Positions 17,475 through 25,995 of a DNA stretch of 64,000 nucleotides are shown in pieces. Below the pieces are notes generated by a model that was given only the letters and a program-made list of their open reading frames with translations, did no database searches and was not told where the DNA came from. Every line of letters starts with the position of its first letter. Within the stretch, counting starts at the first letter, position 1. Source of the DNA: Chryseobacterium sp. CY350 (lineage in GTDB: Bacteria > Bacteroidota > Bacteroidia > Flavobacteriales > Weeksellaceae); NCBI RefSeq assembly GCF_027945075.1, contig NZ_CP116034.1, positions 1,550,001 through 1,614,000 of the forward strand, written 5' to 3'. The translations under genes and the position numbers were made by a program.

Positions 17475-17500
17475 GTCTCATACATATTAATAAAAGAGAC
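17475..17500 (+). promoter_or_regulatory. conserved leader hairpin GTCTC...GAGAC upstream of regulator 2
   Basis: GTCTC (17475-17479) pairs with GAGAC (17496-17500) around an AT-rich 16-nt loop. Nearly the same sequence, with A/G changes only in the loop, stands at 24111-24136 in front of regulator 4. Both lie 160-167 nt before the start codon. The rest of the leader, 17501-17660, is not conserved by eye. Confidence 0.55.
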
Positions 17501-17660
17501 ACAGCTTCTTATCCTATGATTTTCATTCCACATTTTCTCCAACGGATTGCTATCCTTTATACCAGATAGCATACAGCACATTGCGATCTACGTAATAATC
17601 TGATGATTCTTTGACAGTCTACATTAAGGAATTTCCTTAACCTACCAATTTAACTATACG

Positions 17661-18257
17661 ATGTCTATCAAAGAAGATCTTCTTCACTCTGCAGGAGCAA
17701 CAGAAGAAAACTATAAAACCGGAGATTATATTTTCCACGAAAGTACCAGCGCACTATTTTATTATCAAGTAGTTACAGGCGAGGTTAAGCTTAACAATTA
17801 TAATACAGACGGAAAAGAATTTATCCAGAATATCCACTCTGCTGAAGCTGCACTGGGAGTATCCATGCTTTTTCTGGAAAAATCCTATCCTATGAATGCC
17901 GTTGCTATAAACAACTGTACGATATTAAAATTACGCCGAACCGACTTCTTCAAACTTTTGGAACTCCATCCAAAACTCTACAATGACGTATGCAAATCAT
18001 TATCAGACCGTTTATATAAAAAATACGTTGTTATGAAAGCCATCTCCTGCCATAATGCAGCGGAAAGACTTAAAGAGGTAATGCGGCTGATGAAACTTGA
18101 GCAGCCAAACCAGTTACCGTACACATTTGAGGTTCCACTGACAAGGCAGCAATTAGCATCACTAACTGGGCTCTGTTTGGAAACTACCATCAGAACGATT
18201 AAAAAGATGGAAAAAGAAAATGTACTGCGAATTCATAATCGGAAAATATTATTTTAG
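17661..18257 (+). CDS. Crp/Fnr-family transcriptional regulator 2 (198 aa)
   Basis: It has the same architecture and length as the four other paralogues: beta-roll ligand domain, dimer helix, winged helix with ASLTGLCLETTIRTIKKM. It is closest to regulator 4 (24303-24899), sharing the N-terminus MSIKEDLLHSAGATEE and the SCHNAAERL segment of the dimer helix. The ligand pocket deviates most: the usual GE before the phosphate-binding loop reads LGVSM, and the CRP Arg82 position is occupied by other residues (SYPMNAVA). cAMP binding is therefore unlikely. It converges on the NADH dehydrogenase gene with a gap of only 37 bp. Confidence 0.88.
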   Translation: MSIKEDLLHSAGATEENYKTGDYIFHESTSALFYYQVVTGEVKLNNYNTDGKEFIQNIHSAEAALGVSMLFLEKSYPMNAVAINNCTILKLRRTDFFKLLELHPKLYNDVCKSLSDRLYKKYVVMKAISCHNAAERLKEVMRLMKLEQPNQLPYTFEVPLTRQQLASLTGLCLETTIRTIKKMEKENVLRIHNRKILF

Positions 18258-18294
18258 CAGAGAAAATATTACCCACAGTAAACTTTGACTTACA

Positions 18295-19563
18295 CTATTT
18301 TCTGCTCACATCTTTTTTTGGATGTAAAATCAGCCTTATAGAAGGATTATTGGTTATAAAAAGGATAAACCAGTCAATTGCCAATCGAATTTTACTTCTG
18401 AATGATACCAGCGGTAAAACGTGAATAAATAACCATGTCATCCATGCAAAAAAACCTTTGAAGGAAAATGTGGGAAGATCGACGACCGCATTAAACTTAG
18501 AAATAATTGCCATACTACCTTTGTCATTATATGTAAATTCCTTCAGAGGTTTACCCGCGTTTATATTACGGAAATTCCTGCCTAAATTTTTTGCCTGCTG
18601 GATCGCAACTTGTGCCAATTGCGGATGTCCTTTGGGGAAATTCTTATCATTCAATTGTAAACATATATCTCCAAGGGCAAAAATGTTTTCGGCTCCTTTC
18701 ACTTTATTATAGGCATCGACATGGATTCTGCGCCCCTTACCAATGCTTATTTCTGGAAGTCCCGGTACTTCACGCCCTAGGACACCTGAGGTCCAAATTA
18801 GAGTCTCGGTATCAATTGTTTTTCCATCTGATAAAATAACTTGATTGTCGACAAAGTCCTGAACTGAGACGTCCAAAAGAATTTGCACGCCTAACTTCCG
18901 GAGAGCATCATATGCTGTTTTCTGAGCAGTTTTACTCATTGGCGACAATAGTGTAGGTAAAGCATCGATAAGATATATGTGAGATAAGCTTAATTTAATT
19001 TCAGGATATTCTTTCTCTGCAATGAATCTACCCATTTCAGCAAGCATCCCCGCTAACTCTACCCCTGTAGGACCGCCCCCAGCTATTACGATATTCTGCA
19101 ATTTTCCAGAAAGATGTTTAATTTTATTACGTGCGGCCTCTTCTAAAGTCAACAGGAGGTGATTTCTTAAGTACAAAGCTTCCTCAATATTTTTCATAGG
19201 CAATGCACATCGCTTAACATTCTCCATTCCGAAAAAATTTGTTTCTGTGCCAAAAGCTATGATGAGATAATCGTAGTGTATATTTCCAGTATCGGTTTCA
19301 ATAAAATTCTCTTCCTGATGAACATGAGTCATCGTACCCATATGAAAAGACACATTCTGGTAATCAACAATATACTTTCTGAAAGGATAGGTAATGTTCG
19401 ATGCCTGGATAAATGACGTAGCAACCTGATATATCAGGGGCGGGAAAAAGTGATAATTATTCTGATCAACAAAGGTTACCTGAAAATCAGAGTTATTCAC
19501 CAAAGACCTTATTAGATTAATACCTGCAAAACCTCCACCAACGATAACTATGTTTTTTTTCAT
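18295..19563 (-). CDS. ndh: type II NADH:quinone oxidoreductase (NDH-2)
   Basis: This 422-aa two-dinucleotide-domain flavoprotein oxidises NADH and reduces quinone without proton pumping. It has the FAD motif VGGGFAGINLIRSL at the N-terminus, the second Rossmann motif IAGGGPTGVELAGML (about 165), the ALGDI FAD-binding segment (about 297), and a C-terminal amphipathic/hydrophobic region (about 370-410) for membrane attachment. It is a peripheral inner-membrane enzyme. A promoter built on the operator at 19931 would give it a leader of about 330 nt, which is unusually long. The alternative is a closer promoter that I could not see. Confidence 0.88.
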   Translation of the reverse strand: MKKNIVIVGGGFAGINLIRSLVNNSDFQVTFVDQNNYHFFPPLIYQVATSFIQASNITYPFRKYIVDYQNVSFHMGTMTHVHQEENFIETDTGNIHYDYLIIAFGTETNFFGMENVKRCALPMKNIEEALYLRNHLLLTLEEAARNKIKHLSGKLQNIVIAGGGPTGVELAGMLAEMGRFIAEKEYPEIKLSLSHIYLIDALPTLLSPMSKTAQKTAYDALRKLGVQILLDVSVQDFVDNQVILSDGKTIDTETLIWTSGVLGREVPGLPEISIGKGRRIHVDAYNKVKGAENIFALGDICLQLNDKNFPKGHPQLAQVAIQQAKNLGRNFRNINAGKPLKEFTYNDKGSMAIISKFNAVVDLPTFSFKGFFAWMTWLFIHVLPLVSFRSKIRLAIDWFILFITNNPSIRLILHPKKDVSRK

Positions 19564-19901
19564 ATTATTCTAATATTATATATTTAAGATCTAAGTTCCG
19601 AAGGAAAAGGCTTACCTACTACCTCCAAATTCAGAGTCTTTCTTAGATTTCACAAAGAAAATTGTGAACTTATCATATTTTATCTAATCAAGCCCCCCAT
19701 ATTTCTTGGTATTACATTATCTATTTTTGTCGTAGTAAACACGCAATATTATATTTACATTTTTTTCTTCATCGAAGTTTCACCCTATTTAGAGAGTCGG
19801 TTTTAGCTAGGATATAGTGACGAATTGACATTTTACACTCAAAATAGTTATTGATATTAAAGACTAAGGATCTCAGGTATGACGCTTAAATTTCTCATTT
19901 T
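19564..19901. other. intergenic part upstream of ndh
   Basis: The full gap between the divergent ndh and regulator 3 genes is 586 bp (19564-20149). This part holds no credible coding frame and no clear palindrome; it would be the untranslated leader of ndh if the operator at 19931 drives it. Confidence 0.4.
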
Positions 19902-19946
19902 GAAAGGTAACATATCAAATATGGTAGTTCTATGACAAGAGTCATA
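19902..19946 (-). promoter_or_regulatory. Crp/Fnr-type operator, probably facing ndh
   Basis: TATGACAAGAGTCATA at 19931-19946 is a perfect palindrome in its arms. On the minus strand TACCTTTC (19909-19902) lies 29.5 bp from the centre. On the plus strand there is no fitting -7 at this spacing, so it probably faces ndh. Confidence 0.62.
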
Positions 19947-20002
19947 AAGTACTATTTGATAAGAATTTTTTTTTACATTTAAAGTACTCGGTGATCGTAG
20001 TT

Positions 20003-20047
20003 TATGACTAAAGTCATACCTGCTTAAATCATCTTCCTGTATTTTTA
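20003..20047 (+). promoter_or_regulatory. Crp/Fnr-type operator plus -7 for regulator 3 and ccoG
   Basis: TATGACTAAAGTCATA at 20003-20018 is centred 29.5 bp from TATTTTTA (20040-20047). The leader (to 20150) carries a hairpin AGAGGG/CCCTCT (20051-20065) and a palindrome AGGGATCCCT (20071-20080). Confidence 0.7.
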
Positions 20048-20149
20048 CTGAGAGGGTTGCCCTCTACCTAAGGGATCCCTAATAAGCTAACCGCAAATTA
20101 ATACTATTGATGCTTTACAATTTTACAAAATCAGAAAATCTCACACACT

Positions 20150-20746
20150 ATGCTGATCGATAATGAACTTTTACACCGTTATGGCGCACAGACAATAACG
20201 GTCAACTCGTTAGAAATTATTTTTTCTGAAGGAGAAAAACCAAAATTTTATTATCAGATTAAGGTAGGTAGAATTAAGTTAAGTCACTATGATGAAAATG
20301 GCCGAGAACTTATTCAAAGTGTTCTTTCAAAAGGTCAAAGCGTTTGTGAATTAATGTTATTTATTGAGCAAAATTACCCTGTCAATGCGGAAGCCATATC
20401 ATATTGTGAGGTAATTAAAATCCCCAAAGAGAATTTTTTTAATATGTTAAATGATAATCTACTACTTTCGTTGGATATCAACAAATTTCTCTCTGAAAGG
20501 CTTTATCAGAAATTCCTGATGATGCAGAACAACTTATCACTACAACCAGAAGTTCGATTAGCAGGAATGATGAAATACTTAAAAAGCTATAGCAATTTCC
20601 AGGATCAATATTCATTTGAAATTTCCTTAACAAGAAAACAATTGGCGTCCTTAACCGGATTAAGAATTGAAACCGTTATCAGAACAATAAAGAAAATGGA
20701 AAAAGAAAATACCCTACGGTTGGAAAATGGTAAAATCTTTTTTTAG
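20150..20746 (+). CDS. Crp/Fnr-family transcriptional regulator 3 (198 aa)
   Basis: It shares length and domain order with the other island regulators. The recognition helix reads ASLTGLRIETVIRTIKKM, so Glu and Arg for the TGA core are present while the CRP Arg180 position is Ile. The ligand pocket has VCELMLF and NYPVNAEA in place of the CRP GELGLF and RSA. It has no N-terminal Cys cluster. It is 62 bp ahead of ccoG on the same strand and probably forms an operon with it, which hints at control of respiratory or low-oxygen functions. Confidence 0.88.
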   Translation: MLIDNELLHRYGAQTITVNSLEIIFSEGEKPKFYYQIKVGRIKLSHYDENGRELIQSVLSKGQSVCELMLFIEQNYPVNAEAISYCEVIKIPKENFFNMLNDNLLLSLDINKFLSERLYQKFLMMQNNLSLQPEVRLAGMMKYLKSYSNFQDQYSFEISLTRKQLASLTGLRIETVIRTIKKMEKENTLRLENGKIFF

Positions 20747-20808
20747 TCAATCTCCTATTCGAACAAGCCACAAATACTTAGGTATAAGTACATAAACTAA
20801 ACAACCAT

Positions 20809-22263
20809 ATGTCAGAAATTGATGAAACAGAGCTCCGAGGAGGTCAGGGACAGGTTCTCGACCCAGAAACTTATCGTGATTCGATTGGTACAATGGAGCA
20901 GTCCGGAAAAAGAAAATGGGTCTTCCCAAAAAAACCTAAGGGCAGATATACTAATTATAGAAATTTAGTAGCTTATACATTATTATCATTTTATTTTGCT
21001 GTTCCATTCATTACCATCAACGGAAATCCTTTCCTGCAATTTGATCTTATTAACCGCCAGTTTTTCATTGTTGGACTCCCCTTCTATCCTCAGGATTTCT
21101 ACCTTCTAACTTTAGGTGCCATCGTATCATTAATCTGCATTATCATATTTACGATTGCATTTGGAAGAATTTTTTGTGGCTGGATATGTCCTCAAACTAT
21201 TTTTCTTGAAAACGTATTTAGAAAGATTGAGTATGCAATTGAAGGTGATCGTAACAAACAGATGAAACTAGATCGCCAGGAATGGAATGCAGAAAAGATA
21301 TGGAAAAGAGCTTTGAAGTGGACAATCTATGTAATTCTTTCTTTAATTTTCACCCACTTCATGTTCATGTATATTGTAGGATATAAAGAGGTTCTCCGGA
21401 TAGTTTCCGAAGGTCCATTTGCTCATCCTACTAATTTCATTGCCATGATTTTGCTAAGTGCCGCATTTTATTTTGTATTTGCCTGGTTCAGAGAACAGGT
21501 ATGCACTTTAGTTTGTCCATATGGGAGACTTCAGGGTGTGCTGATTGACAAAGAAACCATCAATGTTTTCTATGATTTTAACAGAGGTGAAAACCGCTCA
21601 AAATGGCGCAAAGGTGAAGATCGAAGAGCAGCTGGAAAAGGAGATTGTATCGACTGCTATCAATGTGTGGTAGTATGCCCGACCGGTATAGATATTCGAG
21701 ATGGACAGCAATTGGAATGTGTTAACTGTACTGCGTGCATAGATGCATGTGATGAAGTAATGGATAAAGTAGGACTACCGCGGGGTTTGGTACGATATGC
21801 AACAGAAACGGAGATTGAAACCCAGAAGCCAACTAAGTTCACGACCAGAATGGCTAGTTTTCTTGTAATACTGATAGGGTTACAATTTATCCTTGGTTTC
21901 ATGTTGTACAATCGAGGTGAAATGGAGGTTAAATTCATCAAACCTGCCGGAAGCACATTTTTCGTAAGAGATCAACATATTACCAATACCTACAATTATA
22001 CCTTTTTAAATAAATCGAATAAGAAAATAACAGTTACTATAAAAGTTTTAGAACCGGCGAACGGCGAGATTACGTACAGTGCCTCAAGTAAGATCATCGT
22101 ACAGCGAGATCAAATTACAAAAGGGTCAGTTAATATCAGTTTTCCTGAGAATGAGATGAAATTATCTAAACAGAATATCAGCATCGGGGTATTTAACGAA
22201 AAAGGTGAGATGTTGGATACTTATGACACCTATTTCGAAGGTCCATTTAAACTTCAATTTTAA
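20809..22263 (+). CDS. ccoG: cytochrome c oxidase accessory protein CcoG
   Basis: This 484-aa membrane ferredoxin-type protein has about five hydrophobic segments. Two [4Fe-4S] motif groups are visible (GRIFCGWICPQT near 120 and the ferredoxin-like CIDCYQCVVVCPTGID / CVNCTACIDACDE near 285-320), followed by a C-terminal Ig-like domain. CcoG helps copper delivery and assembly of cbb3-type cytochrome oxidase. Here it is apart from any cco structural genes and follows a Crp/Fnr gene, as a stand-alone unit closed by a terminator at 22296. Confidence 0.93.
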   Translation: MSEIDETELRGGQGQVLDPETYRDSIGTMEQSGKRKWVFPKKPKGRYTNYRNLVAYTLLSFYFAVPFITINGNPFLQFDLINRQFFIVGLPFYPQDFYLLTLGAIVSLICIIIFTIAFGRIFCGWICPQTIFLENVFRKIEYAIEGDRNKQMKLDRQEWNAEKIWKRALKWTIYVILSLIFTHFMFMYIVGYKEVLRIVSEGPFAHPTNFIAMILLSAAFYFVFAWFREQVCTLVCPYGRLQGVLIDKETINVFYDFNRGENRSKWRKGEDRRAAGKGDCIDCYQCVVVCPTGIDIRDGQQLECVNCTACIDACDEVMDKVGLPRGLVRYATETEIETQKPTKFTTRMASFLVILIGLQFILGFMLYNRGEMEVKFIKPAGSTFFVRDQHITNTYNYTFLNKSNKKITVTIKVLEPANGEITYSASSKIIVQRDQITKGSVNISFPENEMKLSKQNISIGVFNEKGEMLDTYDTYFEGPFKLQF

Positions 22264-22295
22264 TCCAAGAGATCATGGTTTAAAGCTATAAAATT

Positions 22296-22325
22296 GCCAA
22301 CAGATTTTGCCTGTTGGCTTTTTTA
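22296..22325 (+). terminator. rho-independent terminator of regulator 3-ccoG
   Basis: GCCAACAG/CTGTTGGC forms an 8-bp stem with a 7-nt loop, followed by a run of T at 22319-22325. Confidence 0.85.
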
Positions 22326-22466
22326 TTGATGGCTAATAATGTAAATCAGATTTTGAAAGATTAGTAGATCGCAATAGTCAAGCTCAATTACTATATGAAA
22401 ATTAAAAGTTCAAAAACTTTGCAGGATTATCATGCTTAATGATTATAAATCATATCATCACAAAGC

Positions 22467-22982
22467 TTAATCAGTAATTTCATTTTTAAGAATACGCATT
22501 AATTTAAGTTGTCCAAGAAATTTTTCTAAGATCTCTTCAGTGTAGTATAACTTGATAGCAAGAGAATCTAATTTCTCCGATGATTCAAGCCTATCTGAAT
22601 ATATTACCTTACCTTTGTGAGAAATCGAGTAATATGCGTAAATCTCGTACGAAGAGGATCTCTCAGGAACACAATATCCTGATGTAGCAATACACCATTG
22701 GCTTTCAAAAAGATTACAAGCATGACGACCCATTGTCTCAGCAACAAAACTCGAAACGCAATTACAGTTTTTAATTTCTGCGACATTTACCTTCAGTAGA
22801 TTAACAATCTTCTCCGGCGTATGCACTGTGATACCGCCTTTATAAAATAATTTTGAATTAGGCATCTCCGAAAATGCGAGCTGCAACAATCCACCTGTTA
22901 CGCTTTCAGCGATCGATATCGTTTCACTGTTGCACATAAAATGTCCGCTGATTTCATCTAATAAGTATTGATTAAGATCCAT
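22467..22982 (-). CDS. CinA C-terminal-domain protein (stand-alone)
   Basis: The 171-aa protein is a single CinA C-terminal domain: SIAESVTGGLLQLAFSEM (about 23-40, with Val in place of the usual Cys of AESCTGG), FYKGGITVHTPEKIVNLL and IATSGYCVP in place of the usual SGIAGP region. Canonical family members deamidate nicotinamide mononucleotide; the changed motifs make activity uncertain. It is the third gene of a small operon after a lipoprotein and a membrane protein under the operator at 23760. A second protein of this type is at the left edge of the window. Confidence 0.8.
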   Translation of the reverse strand: MDLNQYLLDEISGHFMCNSETISIAESVTGGLLQLAFSEMPNSKLFYKGGITVHTPEKIVNLLKVNVAEIKNCNCVSSFVAETMGRHACNLFESQWCIATSGYCVPERSSSYEIYAYYSISHKGKVIYSDRLESSEKLDSLAIKLYYTEEILEKFLGQLKLMRILKNEITD

Positions 22983-23041
22983 GCTGTTTCTATTTTTTGG
23001 TTACATTTCCTATCTAAAAGAAATTCACTTATACGATTAGA

Positions 23042-23380
23042 TTATCTCATTTTTTCAAATAAAAGTTTAGGATTGGAAACTGCTTCCATACCATATATAT
23101 TCAGAACAACGACCAGATAAATGATATAGGTGGAACTCATTACAATACCAATAATACTGAGCATTCTTCCCGTCTTTAGGCTATCGAAATTGTCATATTT
23201 TTCTTTATTTTTACTATATGTCGCATAATCTTTCTTATAGAGTATTAATGAAATAATTCCGGTAGCGATCCCGGGAACCCCATAACAGCAGCAAAGTGCA
23301 ATAGAAGAAATTCCTAAGACCAGAACGGCTGTACTGTATGGCAGCCGGGTTTTTCTACTGTCAATTTTCGTCAATTTCAT
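23042..23380 (-). CDS. CCC-motif small membrane protein, 112 aa
   Basis: Starting at ATG 23380 (MKLTKIDSRKTRLPYS) the protein has two hydrophobic segments joined by a polar loop with KEKYDNF. The first helix contains CCCYGVPGIATGI, the Cys-Cys-Cys signature of a flavobacterial membrane family related to DUF4190. A longer open frame begins at 23479, but its extra 33 residues are not family-like. Function unknown. It lies between the small lipoprotein and CinA-domain genes on one strand. Confidence 0.72.
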   Translation of the reverse strand: MKLTKIDSRKTRLPYSTAVLVLGISSIALCCCYGVPGIATGIISLILYKKDYATYSKNKEKYDNFDSLKTGRMLSIIGIVMSSTYIIYLVVVLNIYGMEAVSNPKLLFEKMR

Positions 23381-23494
23381 ATTTCCTTGATATTTGTAAC
23401 CAATAATTATAATATGATGATGAGAACCTTTATCTACAATTAGTAATATATTAATATCTAAAGCGCAAGATCTCTTCAACCAGCTAAATCAAAA

Positions 23495-23644
23495 CTACCT
23501 TGTTCTTAAAGTATCACTTATTTTTGTATTTTCTACTAAAGATTTTTTAGGTAAATTATCATCTTGTTCATCAGGATCACATCTACAAGAAAGAACCGCA
23601 AGCATTACCATTAATGTGGAAGTTAATATTTTAATAGGTCTCAT
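23495..23644 (-). CDS. very small lipoprotein, 49 aa
   Basis: ATG 23644 opens a 49-residue frame: a hydrophobic signal segment ending in AVLSC (Cys at residue 20), then an acidic and polar tail CDPDEQDDN... . It directly follows the promoter at 23731-23775 (perfect -7, leader about 80 nt). A small lipoprotein as first gene also occurs in the operons at 6426 and 17135, which supports the call. Confidence 0.55.
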   Translation of the reverse strand: MRPIKILTSTLMVMLAVLSCRCDPDEQDDNLPKKSLVENTKISDTLRTR

Positions 23645-23730
23645 TATACTTGATTTAACGTTGTTAATTATTAATAAATGAAAGCAGATCGTGCAAAGAG
23701 CTTATTATAGAAATTTCATCTGCGACATTT

Positions 23731-23775
23731 CAAATGTAAAGACATGTATACACTTATTCTATGATAATAATCATA
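23731..23775 (-). promoter_or_regulatory. Crp/Fnr-type operator plus perfect -7 for the 23644..22467 operon
   Basis: TATGATAATAATCATA at 23760-23775 is centred 29.5 bp from TACATTTG (minus strand, 23738-23731), a perfect -7 motif. Confidence 0.75.
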
Positions 23776-23987
23776 AGATAATTTTCTATGGATAGAGTCT
23801 GGGAATGAGATTTTCTTTTTAATAGAGGATTAACATAGAATTGATTCTCTAATCTCGCTTAACCTGGAAAAACTTTTCAACTGCATAGGTGTCAGATACC
23901 CCTGCTTAAACAGATTAGTATTTCACAAATTATTATTTTACAAAAGAAACAATATTATCATTGTTAATTATTCATAAAAATAAACAT

Positions 23988-24033
23988 TATGATCTAAAAC
24001 ATATTACTAGTCAATTTAATAAATGTAGATTTG
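23988..24033 (+). promoter_or_regulatory. degenerate Crp/Fnr-type operator plus perfect -7 for regulator 4
   Basis: TATGATCTAAAACATA at 23988-24003 differs from the consensus by one base in the right half (ACATA). TAGATTTG at 24026-24033 is a perfect -7, 30.5 bp from the centre, the same distance as in front of the sister gene at 17661. The leader is about 265 nt. Positions 23776-23987 hold nothing I can identify. Confidence 0.58.
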
Positions 24034-24110
24034 TTAAATACTTATTGTTATCGATTTAAAATCTCGTCTCCGATCTAACTGAGGAGCAATGGCAATCTTA
24101 TAATGAAGTC

Positions 24111-24136
24111 GTCTCGTACATATTAATGAAAGAGAC
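24111..24136 (+). promoter_or_regulatory. conserved leader hairpin GTCTC...GAGAC upstream of regulator 4
   Basis: GTCTC (24111-24115) and GAGAC (24132-24136) frame a loop almost identical to that at 17475-17500. The preceding AGTC is also shared. The remaining leader shows only weak similarity. Confidence 0.55.
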
Positions 24137-24302
24137 AATACACCTGATCTTCATGACCCGCTTTATACTTTCTCTTTAAGACTGTTGTAATAAACAACCG
24201 GCAACATGCAACACCGTACGATCTTCGTACTTAGTTGATGATCTTTTCGCAGATTTTAAAAAGTGCTTTTCTATCCTCAACACCACCATAAAAAATTACA
24301 AT

Positions 24303-24899
24303 ATGTCAATCAAAGAAGAACTTCTGCACTCCATGGGAGCGACAGAAGAAGATTATAATCCCGGAGATTACATCTTCCGGGAAAACGGAAGTCCGCAATT
24401 TTATTACCAAATAATTTCAGGCGAAGTGAAATTAAACAACTACAATAGTGACGGTAAAGAATTTATTCAAAATATCCTGACCTGTGAAGATGCATTCGGA
24501 GAAGCAATGTTGTTTACTGAAAAAGCATACCCTATGAATGCCATTGCTCTGAGCCAGTGTATCATCATTAAAATTTGTAAGACCACCTTATTTGCCAATC
24601 TTACATTACATCCTGACCTCTACATGGAAGTTTGTAAATCGCTGTCCGAACGTCTTTACAGAAAGTTCGTATTAATGCAAAAAATATCTTGCCATAACGC
24701 TTCTGAAAGACTAAGAGAAGTGATAGAACTGATGAAAAAAGAACAGGAAAATCAAACACCCTACTCCTTCGAGGTTCCACTTACCAGACAGCAATTGGCA
24801 TCACTTACAGGTCTTTGCTTAGAAACTACAATCAGAACCATTAAAAGAATGGAGCGCGATAAAATGCTGCGGATTCACAACAGAAAAATTCTCTATTAA
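24303..24899 (+). CDS. Crp/Fnr-family transcriptional regulator 4 (198 aa)
   Basis: It is the closest paralogue of regulator 2, with MSIKEELLHSMGATEE at the start, SCHNASERL in the dimer helix and ASLTGLCLETTIRTIKRM as recognition segment. Unlike regulator 2 it keeps the GE of the ligand pocket (FGEAMLF), but it too lacks the CRP phosphate-binding Arg (AYPMNAIA). Promoter spacing and leader hairpin are shared with regulator 2, so both the gene and its 5' region were duplicated together. It is 62 bp upstream of a thioredoxin-reductase-like gene and is probably co-transcribed with it. Confidence 0.88.
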   Translation: MSIKEELLHSMGATEEDYNPGDYIFRENGSPQFYYQIISGEVKLNNYNSDGKEFIQNILTCEDAFGEAMLFTEKAYPMNAIALSQCIIIKICKTTLFANLTLHPDLYMEVCKSLSERLYRKFVLMQKISCHNASERLREVIELMKKEQENQTPYSFEVPLTRQQLASLTGLCLETTIRTIKRMERDKMLRIHNRKILY

Positions 24900-24961
24900 A
24901 TCCGTTTTTGATACTGAGGAACTTCTCTACAGTTTATCATCATCAATCATAAAATAATTAA

Positions 24962-25876
24962 ATGACCAAAATTAAAAACAAGATATTTGATGTTATAGTG
25001 ATTGGTGGCAGTTATTCCGGATTGTCAGCAGCATTAGCCTTGGGGAGATTTTGTAGAGATATTCTGATCCTTGATCACAATTTCCCTACCAATCGTTCTT
25101 CTAGGAACACACAGAATTTTTTGACTCAAGATGGGGCAAAACGAAAAGAATTAGTGGTTAGAACTAAGGAGCAGATACTGAAATATCCCAGTATTACTTT
25201 CCTCACCGATTTTGCTATTGAGGGTGAGCGTACTGCTGATAGATTTTTAATTAAAACTGAAAAAGGCGATTTTTTTACCTCTAAAAAACTGATATTTGCT
25301 ACAGGCGTTCAAGACATGCTTCCAGAAATTCAAGGTTTTAAAGAATGCTGGGGAACGTCAGTAATTCACTGTCCTTATTGTCATGGATATGAACTGCGCA
25401 ATCTTAAAACTGTTATTTTTGGGAGCAGCGAATTTGCATTCAATACAGCAGCATTAATTCATACCCTCACATCAGACCTAACCATAGTCACTAAATCTTT
25501 ATCTGATTTCACAGATGTTCAGCTGGAAAATTTAAGACATTACAACATTAGAGTTTTTGAAAGTGCTGTTACAGAAATTCAACATTACCAAGGTCGTATG
25601 AACAAAATTAAACTAAAAAATAAAAATGTACTTGATGCCCAAGTTCTTTACACTTCGCTTCCCTTTTCACAAAGTTCAAAAATCCCGCAACAACTTGGCT
25701 GTAAAATCACCGACGCGGGCCTAATATCTATAAATCATGAACAACAAACCACGATTTCCGGAGTATATGCCTGCGGGGATAACTCATCGGGTATGCGCTC
25801 TGTGGCAAGAGCTGTATACACTGGCAGCTTAGCCGGAGCAGTGGTCAATCGAGAGCTAAGTAAAGAATCAACTTAA
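24962..25876 (+). CDS. thioredoxin-reductase-like NAD(P)/FAD oxidoreductase
   Basis: The 304-aa flavoprotein has the N-terminal FAD motif VIGGSYSGLSAALALG, the redox-active CPYCHGYE (about 139-146) and the C-terminal YACGDNSSGMRSVARAV FAD segment. The NADPH motif is weak (FGSSEFAF), which is common in this branch of stand-alone TrxR-like proteins. It may act on a small disulfide or peroxide-linked partner; no thioredoxin gene is adjacent. It follows regulator 4 in an operon and is closed by a bidirectional terminator. A fragment resembling its 5' end occurs at 31630-31657. Confidence 0.88.
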   Translation: MTKIKNKIFDVIVIGGSYSGLSAALALGRFCRDILILDHNFPTNRSSRNTQNFLTQDGAKRKELVVRTKEQILKYPSITFLTDFAIEGERTADRFLIKTEKGDFFTSKKLIFATGVQDMLPEIQGFKECWGTSVIHCPYCHGYELRNLKTVIFGSSEFAFNTAALIHTLTSDLTIVTKSLSDFTDVQLENLRHYNIRVFESAVTEIQHYQGRMNKIKLKNKNVLDAQVLYTSLPFSQSSKIPQQLGCKITDAGLISINHEQQTTISGVYACGDNSSGMRSVARAVYTGSLAGAVVNRELSKEST

Positions 25877-25942
25877 ATTATATGAGCAGAAACACTATAA
25901 TAAATTTATATATTTAAGATTGAGGGTCAAATATTCTTAAAG

Positions 25943-25978
25943 AATAACTCCTAAAAACATCATTTTTTAGGAGTTATT
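25943..25978. terminator. bidirectional terminator
   Basis: A 15-bp perfect stem (25943-25957 with 25964-25978, core ACTCCTAAAAA/TTTTTAGGAGT) has a CATCAT loop. It separates the plus-strand flavoprotein gene from the end of the minus-strand five-gene operon. Confidence 0.87.
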
Positions 25979-25995
25979 AATAAATAGATGCTTAA

